NCBI GenBank assembly: GCA_002329625.1
Contig: DCTP01000057.1
Span: 8,832-25,888 of the forward strand
DNA length: 17,057 nt
Source of the DNA: Leptolinea sp. UBA1437
GTDB taxonomy: Bacteria; Chloroflexota; Anaerolineae; Anaerolineales; Anaerolineaceae
Direction of reading: 5' to 3'
Below the pieces are notes generated by a model. The model was not told where the DNA came from. It worked only from the letters and a program-made list of their open reading frames with translations, and did no database searches. Positions 1 through 6,236 of this stretch are shown here, piece by piece (the stretch's first letter is position 1; each line of letters starts with the position of its first letter). The position numbers and the translations under genes are program-made.

Positions 1-1
1 T

Positions 2-532
2 CAGACGAATAACCGGAATGAAGAAGAAAATGTATTTTATTCTTCGGAAAGAAAGAAAATTTTATTGGAGGAAGATTCTTTCTTCCAAAGAGATTATTTT
101 AGATCCCAAATTCCCGAATCAGATAAGAATTCTCAAAAGCAGCGTGAGTCAATTGAGAAGGATCAAAAAAAAGGAAAATCATCCCGGTCGACAAAAAGTT
201 TAGATGATGCTTTTCACTGGCTGGAAAAAGTGGTCACTGAAGGGATTGAAATAAAACAGGAAGGTACTGCCGAAAAACAATTTGATTCTGACCGCAAAGT
301 GGATATAGATGAGTTTGAAAATGATCTCCAAAATAAGGAAGAAACAGAAATGGTTCGAAATGCATGGACATGTTTCAGCACTGGAAATCAAGTAGAAGGT
401 ATTCGACTTTATAAACAATTAATTGAAAAACAAATAAAACCGGAAATGGTTCAAGAAGATTTGCAGAAACTTTTAATTCTTTTTCCGGAAAATGAAGAAC
501 TTCAAAAAATCATAAAAGAAAGAAGGAAATAA
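2..532 (+). CDS. Unrecognised protein, 3' part of gene, possible TPR-like C-terminus
   Basis: The reading frame is open from the window edge, so the 5' end is probably outside; 176 residues are visible. A TTG at 65 could serve as a start but has no convincing ribosome binding site. The first ~90 residues are charged, rich in Lys, Glu, Ser and Gln, and look disordered. The last ~65 residues are predicted helical with a TPR-like pattern: a Trp, then G-x-x-x-x-x-I-R-L-Y-K, then L-I-x-F-P-E-N near the end. I do not recognise the family, and the TPR-like reading is an inference from spacing of hydrophobic residues. The stop codon lies 2 nt before ndk, and the AG-rich end of this gene supplies the ndk ribosome binding site, so the two are probably cotranscribed. 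Confidence 0.6.
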   Translation, partial: QTNNRNEEENVFYSSERKKILLEEDSFFQRDYFRSQIPESDKNSQKQRESIEKDQKKGKSSRSTKSLDDAFHWLEKVVTEGIEIKQEGTAEKQFDSDRKVDIDEFENDLQNKEETEMVRNAWTCFSTGNQVEGIRLYKQLIEKQIKPEMVQEDLQKLLILFPENEELQKIIKERRK

Positions 533-534
533 AA

Positions 535-993
535 ATGGAAAAAACATTCGTATGTATCAAGCCTGATGGTGTTCAACGTGGATTAATCGGTGAAATTATT
601 CAACGATTTGAAAATCGCGGGCTCATTCTTTGCGCCGCAAAATTTATGATAGTTTCGAAAGAATTCGCCGAACGTCATTATGCCGAACATATAGGGAAAC
701 CTTTTTACAACGGTTTGGTCAATTACATTACATCCGGTCCCGTTTTTGCAATGGTTTGGGAAGGTGAAGAAGCGGTGAAAGCGGTTCGCCAGACTGTCGG
801 AGCTACAAAGCCTGTTGAATCGGCTCCCGGAACAATTCGACACGATTTCAGCGCCAAAACGGACCGGAATCTTATCCATGCATCCGATTCCGTTATAACA
901 GCTGAGCGTGAGATTAACCTTTGGTTTGAACCGAATGAAATAGTTACCTGGGATAAAATCAGCTCTCCGTGGGTATTCGGAAATAATTCTTAA
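535..993 (+). CDS. ndk: Nucleoside diphosphate kinase
   Basis: Transfers the terminal phosphate from ATP to NDPs through a phosphohistidine, balancing cytosolic NTP and dNTP pools. The 152-residue length is normal for the family. The N-terminus K-P-D-G-V-Q-R-G (residues 9-16) is the family nucleotide-binding start. The catalytic motif N-L-I-H-A-S-D places the phosphorylated histidine at residue 115. The segment before it, normally G-T-I-R-G-D-F, reads G-T-I-R-H-D-F, a small departure. The AGAAGGAA ribosome binding site lies in the end of the upstream gene, 2 nt away, implying translational coupling. The stop codon abuts the stop codon of dut on the other strand. Both enzymes handle deoxynucleotide triphosphates. 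Confidence 0.97.
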   Translation: MEKTFVCIKPDGVQRGLIGEIIQRFENRGLILCAAKFMIVSKEFAERHYAEHIGKPFYNGLVNYITSGPVFAMVWEGEEAVKAVRQTVGATKPVESAPGTIRHDFSAKTDRNLIHASDSVITAEREINLWFEPNEIVTWDKISSPWVFGNNS

Positions 994-1422
994 TCAGATC
1001 GGTAAATGGATACCTCCTTCCACTCCGCGATCGGATTTATCTTTAAATAAATCAGAAATTTGAACTTCCCGAACCTCGGGAGTCTCAATCGGGACAATCA
1101 ACAATTGAGCGATTGCCTGTCCTTTCTCAATTTGAATTGTTTCGGTTTTAATATTAAATATCTTAATTTTGATTTCTCCCTGATAACCGGCATCAACTAC
1201 CCCTCCTCCCAGCAGAAAATTGCTCCCGCTTTTGAGAAAAATAAGTCCGACATAACCTCTCGGAATATCAACGGCTATACCGGTACCGATCACATTAATT
1301 CCGTTTCCTTCAATAATTTTTGTCTCGGAAGCATATAAATCAAGTCCGGCATCATCGGAATGCTTCCGACTGGGAAGAATCGAATCACAATTTAGCTTTG
1401 CTGCATTAAGAACAGGTATCAT
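994..1422 (-). CDS. dut: dUTP diphosphatase (trimeric dUTPase family), variant motifs
   Basis: Hydrolyses dUTP to dUMP and PPi, keeping uracil out of DNA and feeding dTMP synthesis. The 142-residue length is typical of homotrimeric dUTPases. Motif 1 is S-D-D-A-G-L-D-L-Y-A (22-31). Motif 2 is K-S-G-S (64-67), where many bacterial enzymes have R-S-G or R-S-S. Motif 3 is G-G-V-V-D-A-G-Y-Q-G-E-I (73-84), carrying the catalytic Asp77. Motif 4 is G-Q-A-I-A-Q-L-L (101-108). Motif 5 is degenerate: R-G-V-E-G-G-I-H-L-P-I at the C-terminus instead of the usual G-G-F-G-S-T-G, so the aromatic residue that covers the uracil is not present there. A GGGAAA ribosome binding site precedes the ATG. Related dCTP deaminases are less likely given motif 3. 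Confidence 0.9.
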   Translation of the reverse strand: MIPVLNAAKLNCDSILPSRKHSDDAGLDLYASETKIIEGNGINVIGTGIAVDIPRGYVGLIFLKSGSNFLLGGGVVDAGYQGEIKIKIFNIKTETIQIEKGQAIAQLLIVPIETPEVREVQISDLFKDKSDRGVEGGIHLPI

Positions 1423-1461
1423 TTTTTCCCTTTCCGATCATTAAATCATTTAAACAGTCTC

Positions 1462-1493
1462 ATTATATTAAACTTTTTCAGAAATGTTGTCAT
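1462..1493 (-). promoter_or_regulatory. Possible dut promoter
   Basis: On the minus strand a perfect TATAAT lies at 1467-1462, 40 nt before the dut ATG. The best upstream hexamer is ATGACA at 1493-1488, separated by 20 nt, longer than the usual 16-18, so the -35 assignment is weak. It sits back to back with the leader region of lysC. Confidence 0.35.
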
Positions 1494-1550
1494 ATCTTTT
1501 TAAAATTCATTTGCAGAAAACAATAGTTTTCGATTAAAGTTGATGCATAT

Positions 1551-1628
1551 ATGAAACACACAGATTTCCGGAATTTTGTTGAATATATCGTAACGACTAC
1601 GGGGACTACTTTGTTCTATCTACCTTGA
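1551..1628 (+). CDS. thrL: Threonine-rich leader peptide of the lysC-asd-hom operon
   Basis: A 25-codon ORF starting with ATG and ending with TGA at 1626-1628, preceded by an in-frame TAG at 1524. Threonine codons are ACA at residue 4 and ACG-ACT-ACG at 15-17, then after one Gly codon ACT-ACT at 19-20: six Thr of 25, five of them within six codons. It ends immediately before a competing-helix segment and an intrinsic terminator that precede a threonine-pathway operon. This is the layout of amino-acid attenuators such as E. coli thrL, where ribosome stalling at Thr codons prevents termination. It shares no evident sequence with E. coli thrL beyond Thr richness. The ribosome binding site is poor (only AAAG about 12 nt upstream), which is the main weakness. 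The symbol is given by analogy of function. Confidence 0.72.
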   Translation: MKHTDFRNFVEYIVTTTGTTLFYLP

Positions 1629-1679
1629 AGAGGCGGATTCTTTACGAATTCAAATAAAACTAAGAGCTGCCTCAAAAGG
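1623..1679 (+). promoter_or_regulatory. Antiterminator helix of the threonine attenuator
   Basis: GAGGCGG (1630-1636), directly after the leader stop codon, can pair with CTGCCTC (1667-1673), one pair being G-U. Across a small internal loop, CCTT (1623-1626) pairs with AAGG (1676-1679), giving about 11 pairs. This uses the same bases as the 5' arm of the terminator stem, so the two structures exclude each other. A ribosome stalled on the Thr codons (1593-1610) would leave 1630-1636 free, whereas one finishing at the stop codon would cover it and let the terminator form. The pairing is read directly from the sequence. The switching behaviour is inference. Confidence 0.68.
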
Positions 1680-1691
1680 GCAGCTTTTTTT
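1662..1691 (+). terminator. Intrinsic terminator (attenuator) before lysC
   Basis: AGCTGCC (1665-1671) and GGCAGCT (1679-1685) form a perfect 7-bp GC-containing stem that can be extended by A-U and G-U pairs at its base. A run of seven T (1685-1691) follows. It ends 22 nt before the lysC ATG on the same strand. There is no gene end nearby that it could serve, so it fits premature termination of the operon transcript. A TGAGGT ribosome binding site for lysC follows at 1701-1706. Confidence 0.85.
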
Positions 1692-1713
1692 ATATCGAAA
1701 TGAGGTCTTTTTT

Positions 1714-3141
1714 ATGGAAAACACATCGATACCAAATCATATATTGGTGATGAAATATGGCGGAAGCTCCGTCGGTTCTCCTGTAGCAATGAAATCGGCA
1801 GTCAAAATTATCTGTGAAACGAAAAAAGAGTATCCCAATCTTGTTGTGGTTACTTCTGCCATTTCAGGAGCTACCGATGCTCTGATAAAAAGCGCAACCG
1901 ATGCTTCGTCAGGGAATTTAACCACCGCAGAAAAAACCGCTCATGAGCTTACTGCCAGACATCATGAATTGATTGACAAATTGGTTGAAGATCCGAAAAT
2001 CTGGCTTCAATTAAAAATGGATGTAAATCGTCTTATATCTGAATTTGTAAATTTATGCAATGCAATCAAGATTCTCGGAGAATTAAGTCCGCGCGCTTTA
2101 GATGCTGTTTCAAGTTTGGGAGAACGCTTATCGGTTCGAATTTTATCGGCAGCGGTCGAGTCAGCCGGAATTAAGTCAAAACCGGTCGAATCAACTCAAT
2201 TGATCATCACCGATGATGTTTATCAAAGCGCCTCTCCGGACATGGAATTAACCTCGGTTCGATGCAAAAAGGTTCTATATCCGATGCTTAGTGAAGGAAT
2301 AACCCCGATTGTTACCGGATTTATCGGAGCAACGAAAGAAGGATCCATTACCACTTTAGGAAGAGGAGGAAGCGATTATTCCGCCTCTATTATTGCAGTA
2401 GGTTTGGAAGCGGAAGAAGTCTGGATTTGGACGGACGTGACCGGCGTCATGAGTGCCGATCCGCGAATTGTTCCCGATGCAAAGACAATTCCTGCATTAA
2501 CCTATAATGAAGTTTCGGAAATGGCATATTACGGAGCGAAAGTACTCCATCCTAAAAGCGTCAAACCTTGTGTGGAAAATGGCATAAAGATGAGGATTTG
2601 CAATACGTTTGCACCACAGAGTCAAGGGACTATCTTGATTCACAATAATGACGCCGTGGACGTCGGTAAGATTAAGGCGGTTACAACGGCATCGGGATTT
2701 AAATTGATAACTGTTTCGGGTGCAGGAATGGATTCCGGAATGAATGCATCAGCCAAAATATTTAATGGATTTGTCGAAGCCGGAGTAAATGTCCCGATGG
2801 TGATTGAAAGTTCTTCCGAGCAATCATTGTGTTTTCCGATCGATATAAAAAAGGTGAATAAAGTTGAAAAAGTACTCAGAACCATTCTGGAGAAAGAAAT
2901 TTCGCGAAAAGATATTGATGAATTTGAAATCAGTGAAGCGGTTGATATCTTAACCGTGATTTGTTCTGGACTTAAATCCCATCCGGAAGTAATCACGCAG
3001 GTATTAAGTAAATTAATCGAAAATCAATATAAAATCAAAGCTCTTTCTTATGGAGCCTCAGACGTATCATTGAATATTATTGTCAGTTCCTCCGATTCGA
3101 TTTCAGCTCTCAAGGCGATTCACCAATTGATTTCATTCTAA
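1714..3141 (+). CDS. lysC: Aspartate kinase (monofunctional, two ACT domains)
   Basis: Phosphorylates L-aspartate to aspartyl-4-phosphate, the entry step to Thr, Met, Ile, Lys and diaminopimelate. The 475-residue protein has an amino-acid kinase domain at about 10-300. It shows K-Y-G-G-S-S-V-G (14-21), the G-R-G-G-S-D-Y-S-A loop (217-225), and V-L-H-P-K-S-V (278-284), all typical of aspartokinases. Two C-terminal ACT-type segments follow, near 331-400 and 412-475, the usual site for feedback inhibition. No homoserine dehydrogenase domain is fused, and hom is a separate gene downstream. The ATG at 1714 follows TGAGGT by about 7 nt. The operon partners and threonine-rich leader suggest this is the threonine-responsive isoenzyme. 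The effector itself cannot be read from sequence. Confidence 0.96.
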   Translation: MENTSIPNHILVMKYGGSSVGSPVAMKSAVKIICETKKEYPNLVVVTSAISGATDALIKSATDASSGNLTTAEKTAHELTARHHELIDKLVEDPKIWLQLKMDVNRLISEFVNLCNAIKILGELSPRALDAVSSLGERLSVRILSAAVESAGIKSKPVESTQLIITDDVYQSASPDMELTSVRCKKVLYPMLSEGITPIVTGFIGATKEGSITTLGRGGSDYSASIIAVGLEAEEVWIWTDVTGVMSADPRIVPDAKTIPALTYNEVSEMAYYGAKVLHPKSVKPCVENGIKMRICNTFAPQSQGTILIHNNDAVDVGKIKAVTTASGFKLITVSGAGMDSGMNASAKIFNGFVEAGVNVPMVIESSSEQSLCFPIDIKKVNKVEKVLRTILEKEISRKDIDEFEISEAVDILTVICSGLKSHPEVITQVLSKLIENQYKIKALSYGASDVSLNIIVSSSDSISALKAIHQLISF

Positions 3142-3163
3142 TCACATGAAAGGATATAAGATT

Positions 3164-4225
3164 ATGAGTAATAAAATTCCCGTCTCAGTTTTAGCTGCAA
3201 CCGGAAGTGTCGGTCAACGTTTTATCAGTTTATTGGATCATCATCCGTGGTTTGAAGTGGTCGAGATAACAGCTTCGGATCGATCGGTCGGAAAAACTTA
3301 TGAAGAATCCTGTCACTGGCTTCTTTCGGATCCGATGCCCGAATACGTAAAAAAAATGGAGCTGCTACCTACCGATGCGGACGCGATCAAGAAATCTCAA
3401 ATAGCTTTCTCGGCACTCCCGGCCGAAATTGCCATGATAGTCGAACCAGATTTTGCCAGAAAAGGCATATATGTCAGTTCAAATGCTTCTGCCTATCGGA
3501 AAGATCCGTTGGTACCGATTCTGGTCCCGGAGGTAAATCCCGATCATTTGCAAATATTAGATGTTCAACAGAAAACATATCAATGGCAGGGAGCGATTAT
3601 GACGAATCCGAACTGTACGACAGTCGGCTTTGTTGTCCCACTAAATGCAATCGACAAACATTTTGGCGTTACAAAAGCAATTGTTTTTTCGATGCAAGCT
3701 CTTTCCGGAGCAGGCTACCCCGGCGTACCCGGTATGGATATCTTGGATAACGTCATCCCTTTTATCAGCGGAGAAGAAGAAAAATTGGAGTATGAACCGG
3801 CCAAAATTATGGGAAATTTTGACGGTGAAAAAATCATCCAACATCCGATTGTAATTTCGGCTCATACGAATCGGGTAGCAGTTACAGATGCGCACACGAT
3901 TTGCCTGTCATTCGCGGTTCGAGAAAAGGTCTCTGAAGAACAGATTATATCAACTTTGGAAAATTTTGAATTTCCGGAAATATGCCGAGGTCTTCCATCC
4001 TGTCCTAAAAAAGGTATCATTTATCATAAAGAAGAAAATCGTCCTCAACCTCGTTGGGATCGTTCACTGGAAAAAGGAATGGCTACCAATGTCGGAAGAG
4101 TTCGAAAAGATAATATCCTGGATTATCGAATGGTTACGGTTTCTCATAATACAATCAGAGGAGCAGCAGGCGGATCAATTCTAAACGGAGAATTACTGGC
4201 AAAAATAAAATTCAGAATGAACTAA
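3164..4225 (+). CDS. asd: Aspartate-semialdehyde dehydrogenase
   Basis: NADPH-dependent reduction of aspartyl-4-phosphate to aspartate 4-semialdehyde, the second step of the pathway. The ATG at 3164 is preferred over an in-frame ATG at 3146 because the family N-terminus begins with K-I-P-V-S-V-L-A-A-T-G-S-V-G-Q-R-F and an AAAGGA ribosome binding site sits about 9 nt before 3164. The resulting 353 residues match the archaeal/type 2 group in length. The nucleotide-binding loop is A-A-T-G-S-V-G-Q, and the catalytic nucleophile is in T-N-P-N-C-T-T (Cys151). The block S-G-A-G-Y-P-G-V-P-G and the later H-T-N-R-V-A-V-T-D-A-H carry conserved substrate and acid/base residues. It follows lysC by 22 nt and precedes hom by 14 nt. 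Confidence 0.96.
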   Translation: MSNKIPVSVLAATGSVGQRFISLLDHHPWFEVVEITASDRSVGKTYEESCHWLLSDPMPEYVKKMELLPTDADAIKKSQIAFSALPAEIAMIVEPDFARKGIYVSSNASAYRKDPLVPILVPEVNPDHLQILDVQQKTYQWQGAIMTNPNCTTVGFVVPLNAIDKHFGVTKAIVFSMQALSGAGYPGVPGMDILDNVIPFISGEEEKLEYEPAKIMGNFDGEKIIQHPIVISAHTNRVAVTDAHTICLSFAVREKVSEEQIISTLENFEFPEICRGLPSCPKKGIIYHKEENRPQPRWDRSLEKGMATNVGRVRKDNILDYRMVTVSHNTIRGAAGGSILNGELLAKIKFRMN

Positions 4226-4239
4226 AAAGGAGCCCACTC

Positions 4240-5256
4240 ATGAAAAATGTTAAAATCGGAGTCGTTGGCTATGGCAATGTCGGAAAAGGTCTTGTCCAGG
4301 CATTAAATCAGAAAACAGATTTCTATCGTAAAATTTATCAACTAAATTTTTTCATCACGGCAATTGTCACGAAAAATAACGGTTGTGTCTATAACCCAAA
4401 CGGCATTTCATTGGACGAATTGCTTACGGTGAATTCATTCGCCGAATTAAGTGATGTTGAACGACCGGATTGGAACACAATTTCAATGATTCAACAAGCT
4501 GAAACCGATGTAATTGTGGAAATCAGTTCGACTAATTTAATCAACGGAGAACCGGCGGTTTTGCATATTCGGGAAGCGATTCTCTCCGGTAAGAATGTGG
4601 TTACCAGCAATAAAGGGCCGATTGCTTTGCATTATAAAATGCTGAATAGTTTAGCCAATCAAAACAATGTGAAACTGGGGATTGAAGGAACAGTAATGAG
4701 CGGAACTCCTTCTCTAAGGTTCGCAAAAGACTTGCTTTTTCCTTCCGGTATCACTTCCGTGCGAGGCATTCTTAACGGAACCTGCAATTTTATTTTAACG
4801 GAGATGGAAAAAGGATTAAGTTTTAATGAAGCTCTTTCCCATGCACAAGAATTCGGTTACGCGGAAACTGATCCGAGCGGAGATATCGAAGGGTTAGACA
4901 CAGCCGGAAAAGTTGCGATCCTTTCACAACTGATATTTGACGAAAAACAGACACCGGCTGAAATGGGTTATGAAGGGATTACCGGAATAACCGTCGAAGA
5001 TATACAAACGGCAAAAAATGAGAATTGCAGATGGAAATTGATCGGTTCAGTTAAGAAAATCCAGAACCATATAATAACTTCTGTTAAACCGGAAATGGTC
5101 CCGTTATCCAATCCGTTGGCAAATGTTAATGGCTCGATGAATGCGATTCAATATGAGACGGATTTGTTAGGTATGGTAACATTAATCGGACCCGGGGCAG
5201 GTCGTATGGAAACTGCCGCTGCCTTATTGGAAGATTTGATAACCATTTACAAATAG
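4240..5256 (+). CDS. hom: Homoserine dehydrogenase (short form, no ACT domain)
   Basis: Reduces aspartate semialdehyde to homoserine with NAD(P)H, the branch point to Thr and Met. The 338 residues start with the Rossmann motif G-V-V-G-Y-G-N-V-G-K-G (7-17). Other family blocks are T-S-N-K-G-P (122-127), the hinge N-G-T-C-N-F-I (179-185), and the active-site stretch E-G-L-D-T-A-G-K (217-224) with Asp220 and Lys224. It ends soon after the catalytic and dimerisation region, so the C-terminal ACT domain of longer homologues is absent and feedback control would have to rest on LysC and the leader. AAGGAG lies 7 nt before the ATG. It is the last gene of the operon. thrB and thrC are not here. Confidence 0.96.
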   Translation: MKNVKIGVVGYGNVGKGLVQALNQKTDFYRKIYQLNFFITAIVTKNNGCVYNPNGISLDELLTVNSFAELSDVERPDWNTISMIQQAETDVIVEISSTNLINGEPAVLHIREAILSGKNVVTSNKGPIALHYKMLNSLANQNNVKLGIEGTVMSGTPSLRFAKDLLFPSGITSVRGILNGTCNFILTEMEKGLSFNEALSHAQEFGYAETDPSGDIEGLDTAGKVAILSQLIFDEKQTPAEMGYEGITGITVEDIQTAKNENCRWKLIGSVKKIQNHIITSVKPEMVPLSNPLANVNGSMNAIQYETDLLGMVTLIGPGAGRMETAAALLEDLITIYK

Positions 5257-5298
5257 ATTTATTTTTTCCGTTTGATTTCTTGAATATATCAATGAAAA

Positions 5299-5335
5299 TT
5301 CATAGCCTCTTTTATAATCAATTGGAGGCTATGAA
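5299..5335. terminator. Hairpin between convergent hom and PAP2 genes
   Basis: TTCATAGCCTC (5299-5309) and GAGGCTATGAA (5325-5335) form a perfect 11-bp stem with a 15-nt loop. On the minus strand it is followed by TTTTCATT, which suits the phosphatase gene. On the plus strand the following sequence is only AT-rich, without a clean T run. It may act in both directions, which is common between convergent genes. Confidence 0.65.
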
Positions 5336-5342
5336 ATATTAT

Positions 5343-5939
5343 TCAAAAAATATGAAACCATCCGGATCGGTCAAATAAAAGCGGAAATGATTGGTAAATC
5401 CAATCTTGAGAGCTGATAAGAATACAACCGATTAACAATCCGAATATAACACCCAAATAGATATCGAGTAAATAATGTACTCCGGTAATAACCCTCGAAT
5501 GAATCATAAAAACTGCCCAGATCAGAAAAACTAAAAAGTATGGCATACCGAAGGTTTTCCAAGCCAACATCAAAATAAGTCCGGCACGAACGGCATGCCC
5601 TGATGGAAAAGAATGCGGATCTCTTTTGCGATAAACCATTCCCCAATCACCTTCGGGCCTGCTGCGATGAATTACTTTTTTCAAAAAGAAAATAAAAAAC
5701 GCCGTAAAAGCAATGCTGAGCCCCCAAAAAGCCAAAACTTTTTGTTGTTCTCCGCTCGAAAATATCCATATGAGAAATAATATGCCGCACCAAAGCCACG
5801 AATCCCCCGTATGTGAGAAAAATGCCGCAATCCTGAACAGAACCGGAGTTGAAAATTCTTTTTGAAATTTTGCGGAATATTTTTCATCCAATTTTAATAA
5901 ATATTTCATATGATTTATTTCAACCTCGTCTTTATCCAT
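5343..5939 (-). CDS. PAP2 family membrane phosphatase
   Basis: Probably removes a phosphate from a lipid such as undecaprenyl diphosphate, phosphatidylglycerol phosphate or phosphatidate; the substrate cannot be told. Using the ATG at 5939 the protein has 198 residues and about five or six hydrophobic segments (roughly 47-62, 70-86, 117-131, 134-147, 159-176). All three PAP2 active-site motifs are present: K-x6-R-P (87-95), P-S-G-H (112-115) and S-R-x5-H-x3-D (148-159), with catalytic His115 and His155. A TTG nine bases upstream and an ATG at 5909 are alternative starts. A TATAAT box lies only 8 nt before the ATG, so the mRNA may have almost no leader. It is transcribed divergently from the hydrogenase operon, with no obvious functional tie. 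Confidence 0.9.
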   Translation of the reverse strand: MDKDEVEINHMKYLLKLDEKYSAKFQKEFSTPVLFRIAAFFSHTGDSWLWCGILFLIWIFSSGEQQKVLAFWGLSIAFTAFFIFFLKKVIHRSRPEGDWGMVYRKRDPHSFPSGHAVRAGLILMLAWKTFGMPYFLVFLIWAVFMIHSRVITGVHYLLDIYLGVIFGLLIGCILISSQDWIYQSFPLLFDRSGWFHIF

Positions 5940-5947
5940 AGAAACCA

Positions 5948-5953
5948 ATTATA
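5948..5953 (-). promoter_or_regulatory. Possible -10 box of the PAP2 gene
   Basis: A TATAAT on the minus strand ends 8 nt before the phosphatase ATG (5939). If used, transcription would begin at or within about two bases of the start codon. No good -35 hexamer is seen 16-18 nt upstream, and the region is very AT-rich, so this could be chance. Confidence 0.3.
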
Positions 5954-6113
5954 TAAAAAAAATAAGCTTTAGGCTATGATCGACCTGATTTCTTTAGTGA
6001 TTATTTTCATAAATAAACGATAAAACGAATTTTTATTATTACTATGACGATAAATATTAAACTTTGTTTGTTATTTTTTTCTCTAATAGGTAATTTAAAT
6101 CTTTTTATCCGCT

Positions 6114-6160
6114 TATTTCGATGAAAAAACGGATTTTATCGAAATATATTCCGAATTTCG
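6114..6160. promoter_or_regulatory. ATTTCG/CGAAAT dyad upstream of the hydrogenase operon, possible operator
   Basis: TATTTCGAT (6114-6122) and ATCGAAATA (6138-6146) form a perfect inverted repeat. With inner A-U and one G-U pair the stem reaches 13 bp around a 7-nt loop. A further ATTTCG lies at 6155-6160, so three copies of the hexamer in alternating orientation precede the TATAAT box at 6173. The spacing suits a dimeric regulator or a pair of dimers. I cannot name the regulator. The rest of the 297-bp gap (5940-6236) is AT-rich and shows only this dyad, the -10 boxes and the ribosome binding site. Confidence 0.4.
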
Positions 6161-6178
6161 TAAAAATGGATATATAAT
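6149..6178 (+). promoter_or_regulatory. Possible hydrogenase operon promoter
   Basis: TATAAT at 6173-6178, with TTCCGA at 6149-6154 as a weak -35 at 18-bp spacing. It would give a leader of about 50 nt ending in GGGAGGA (6225-6231), a strong ribosome binding site 5 nt before the first gene. It is the only good -10 box on the plus strand close to the operon. Confidence 0.45.
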
Positions 6179-6236
6179 TATGGACAGAAGTTAATAATTT
6201 TAATTTTCCCTTTTTATCCTATATGGGAGGAATCGA

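Noticed and set aside
1480..1713. T-box or lysine riboswitch before lysC
   Set aside because: No T-box AGGGTGG-type antiterminator bulge and no lysine-riboswitch core elements are seen; the Thr-rich ORF with an overlapping helix pair explains the region better.
3146..3163. Upstream ATG of asd at 3146
   Set aside because: It would include the AAAGGA ribosome binding site within the coding region and adds six residues not expected at the family N-terminus.
6114..6146. Hairpin read as an intrinsic terminator
   Set aside because: It is AT-rich, has no following T run, and no gene ends nearby on either strand.
6121..6177. Short ORF of 18 codons upstream of the hydrogenase operon
   Set aside because: It has no ribosome binding site, no codon enrichment hinting at a leader peptide, and it overlaps the likely promoter.
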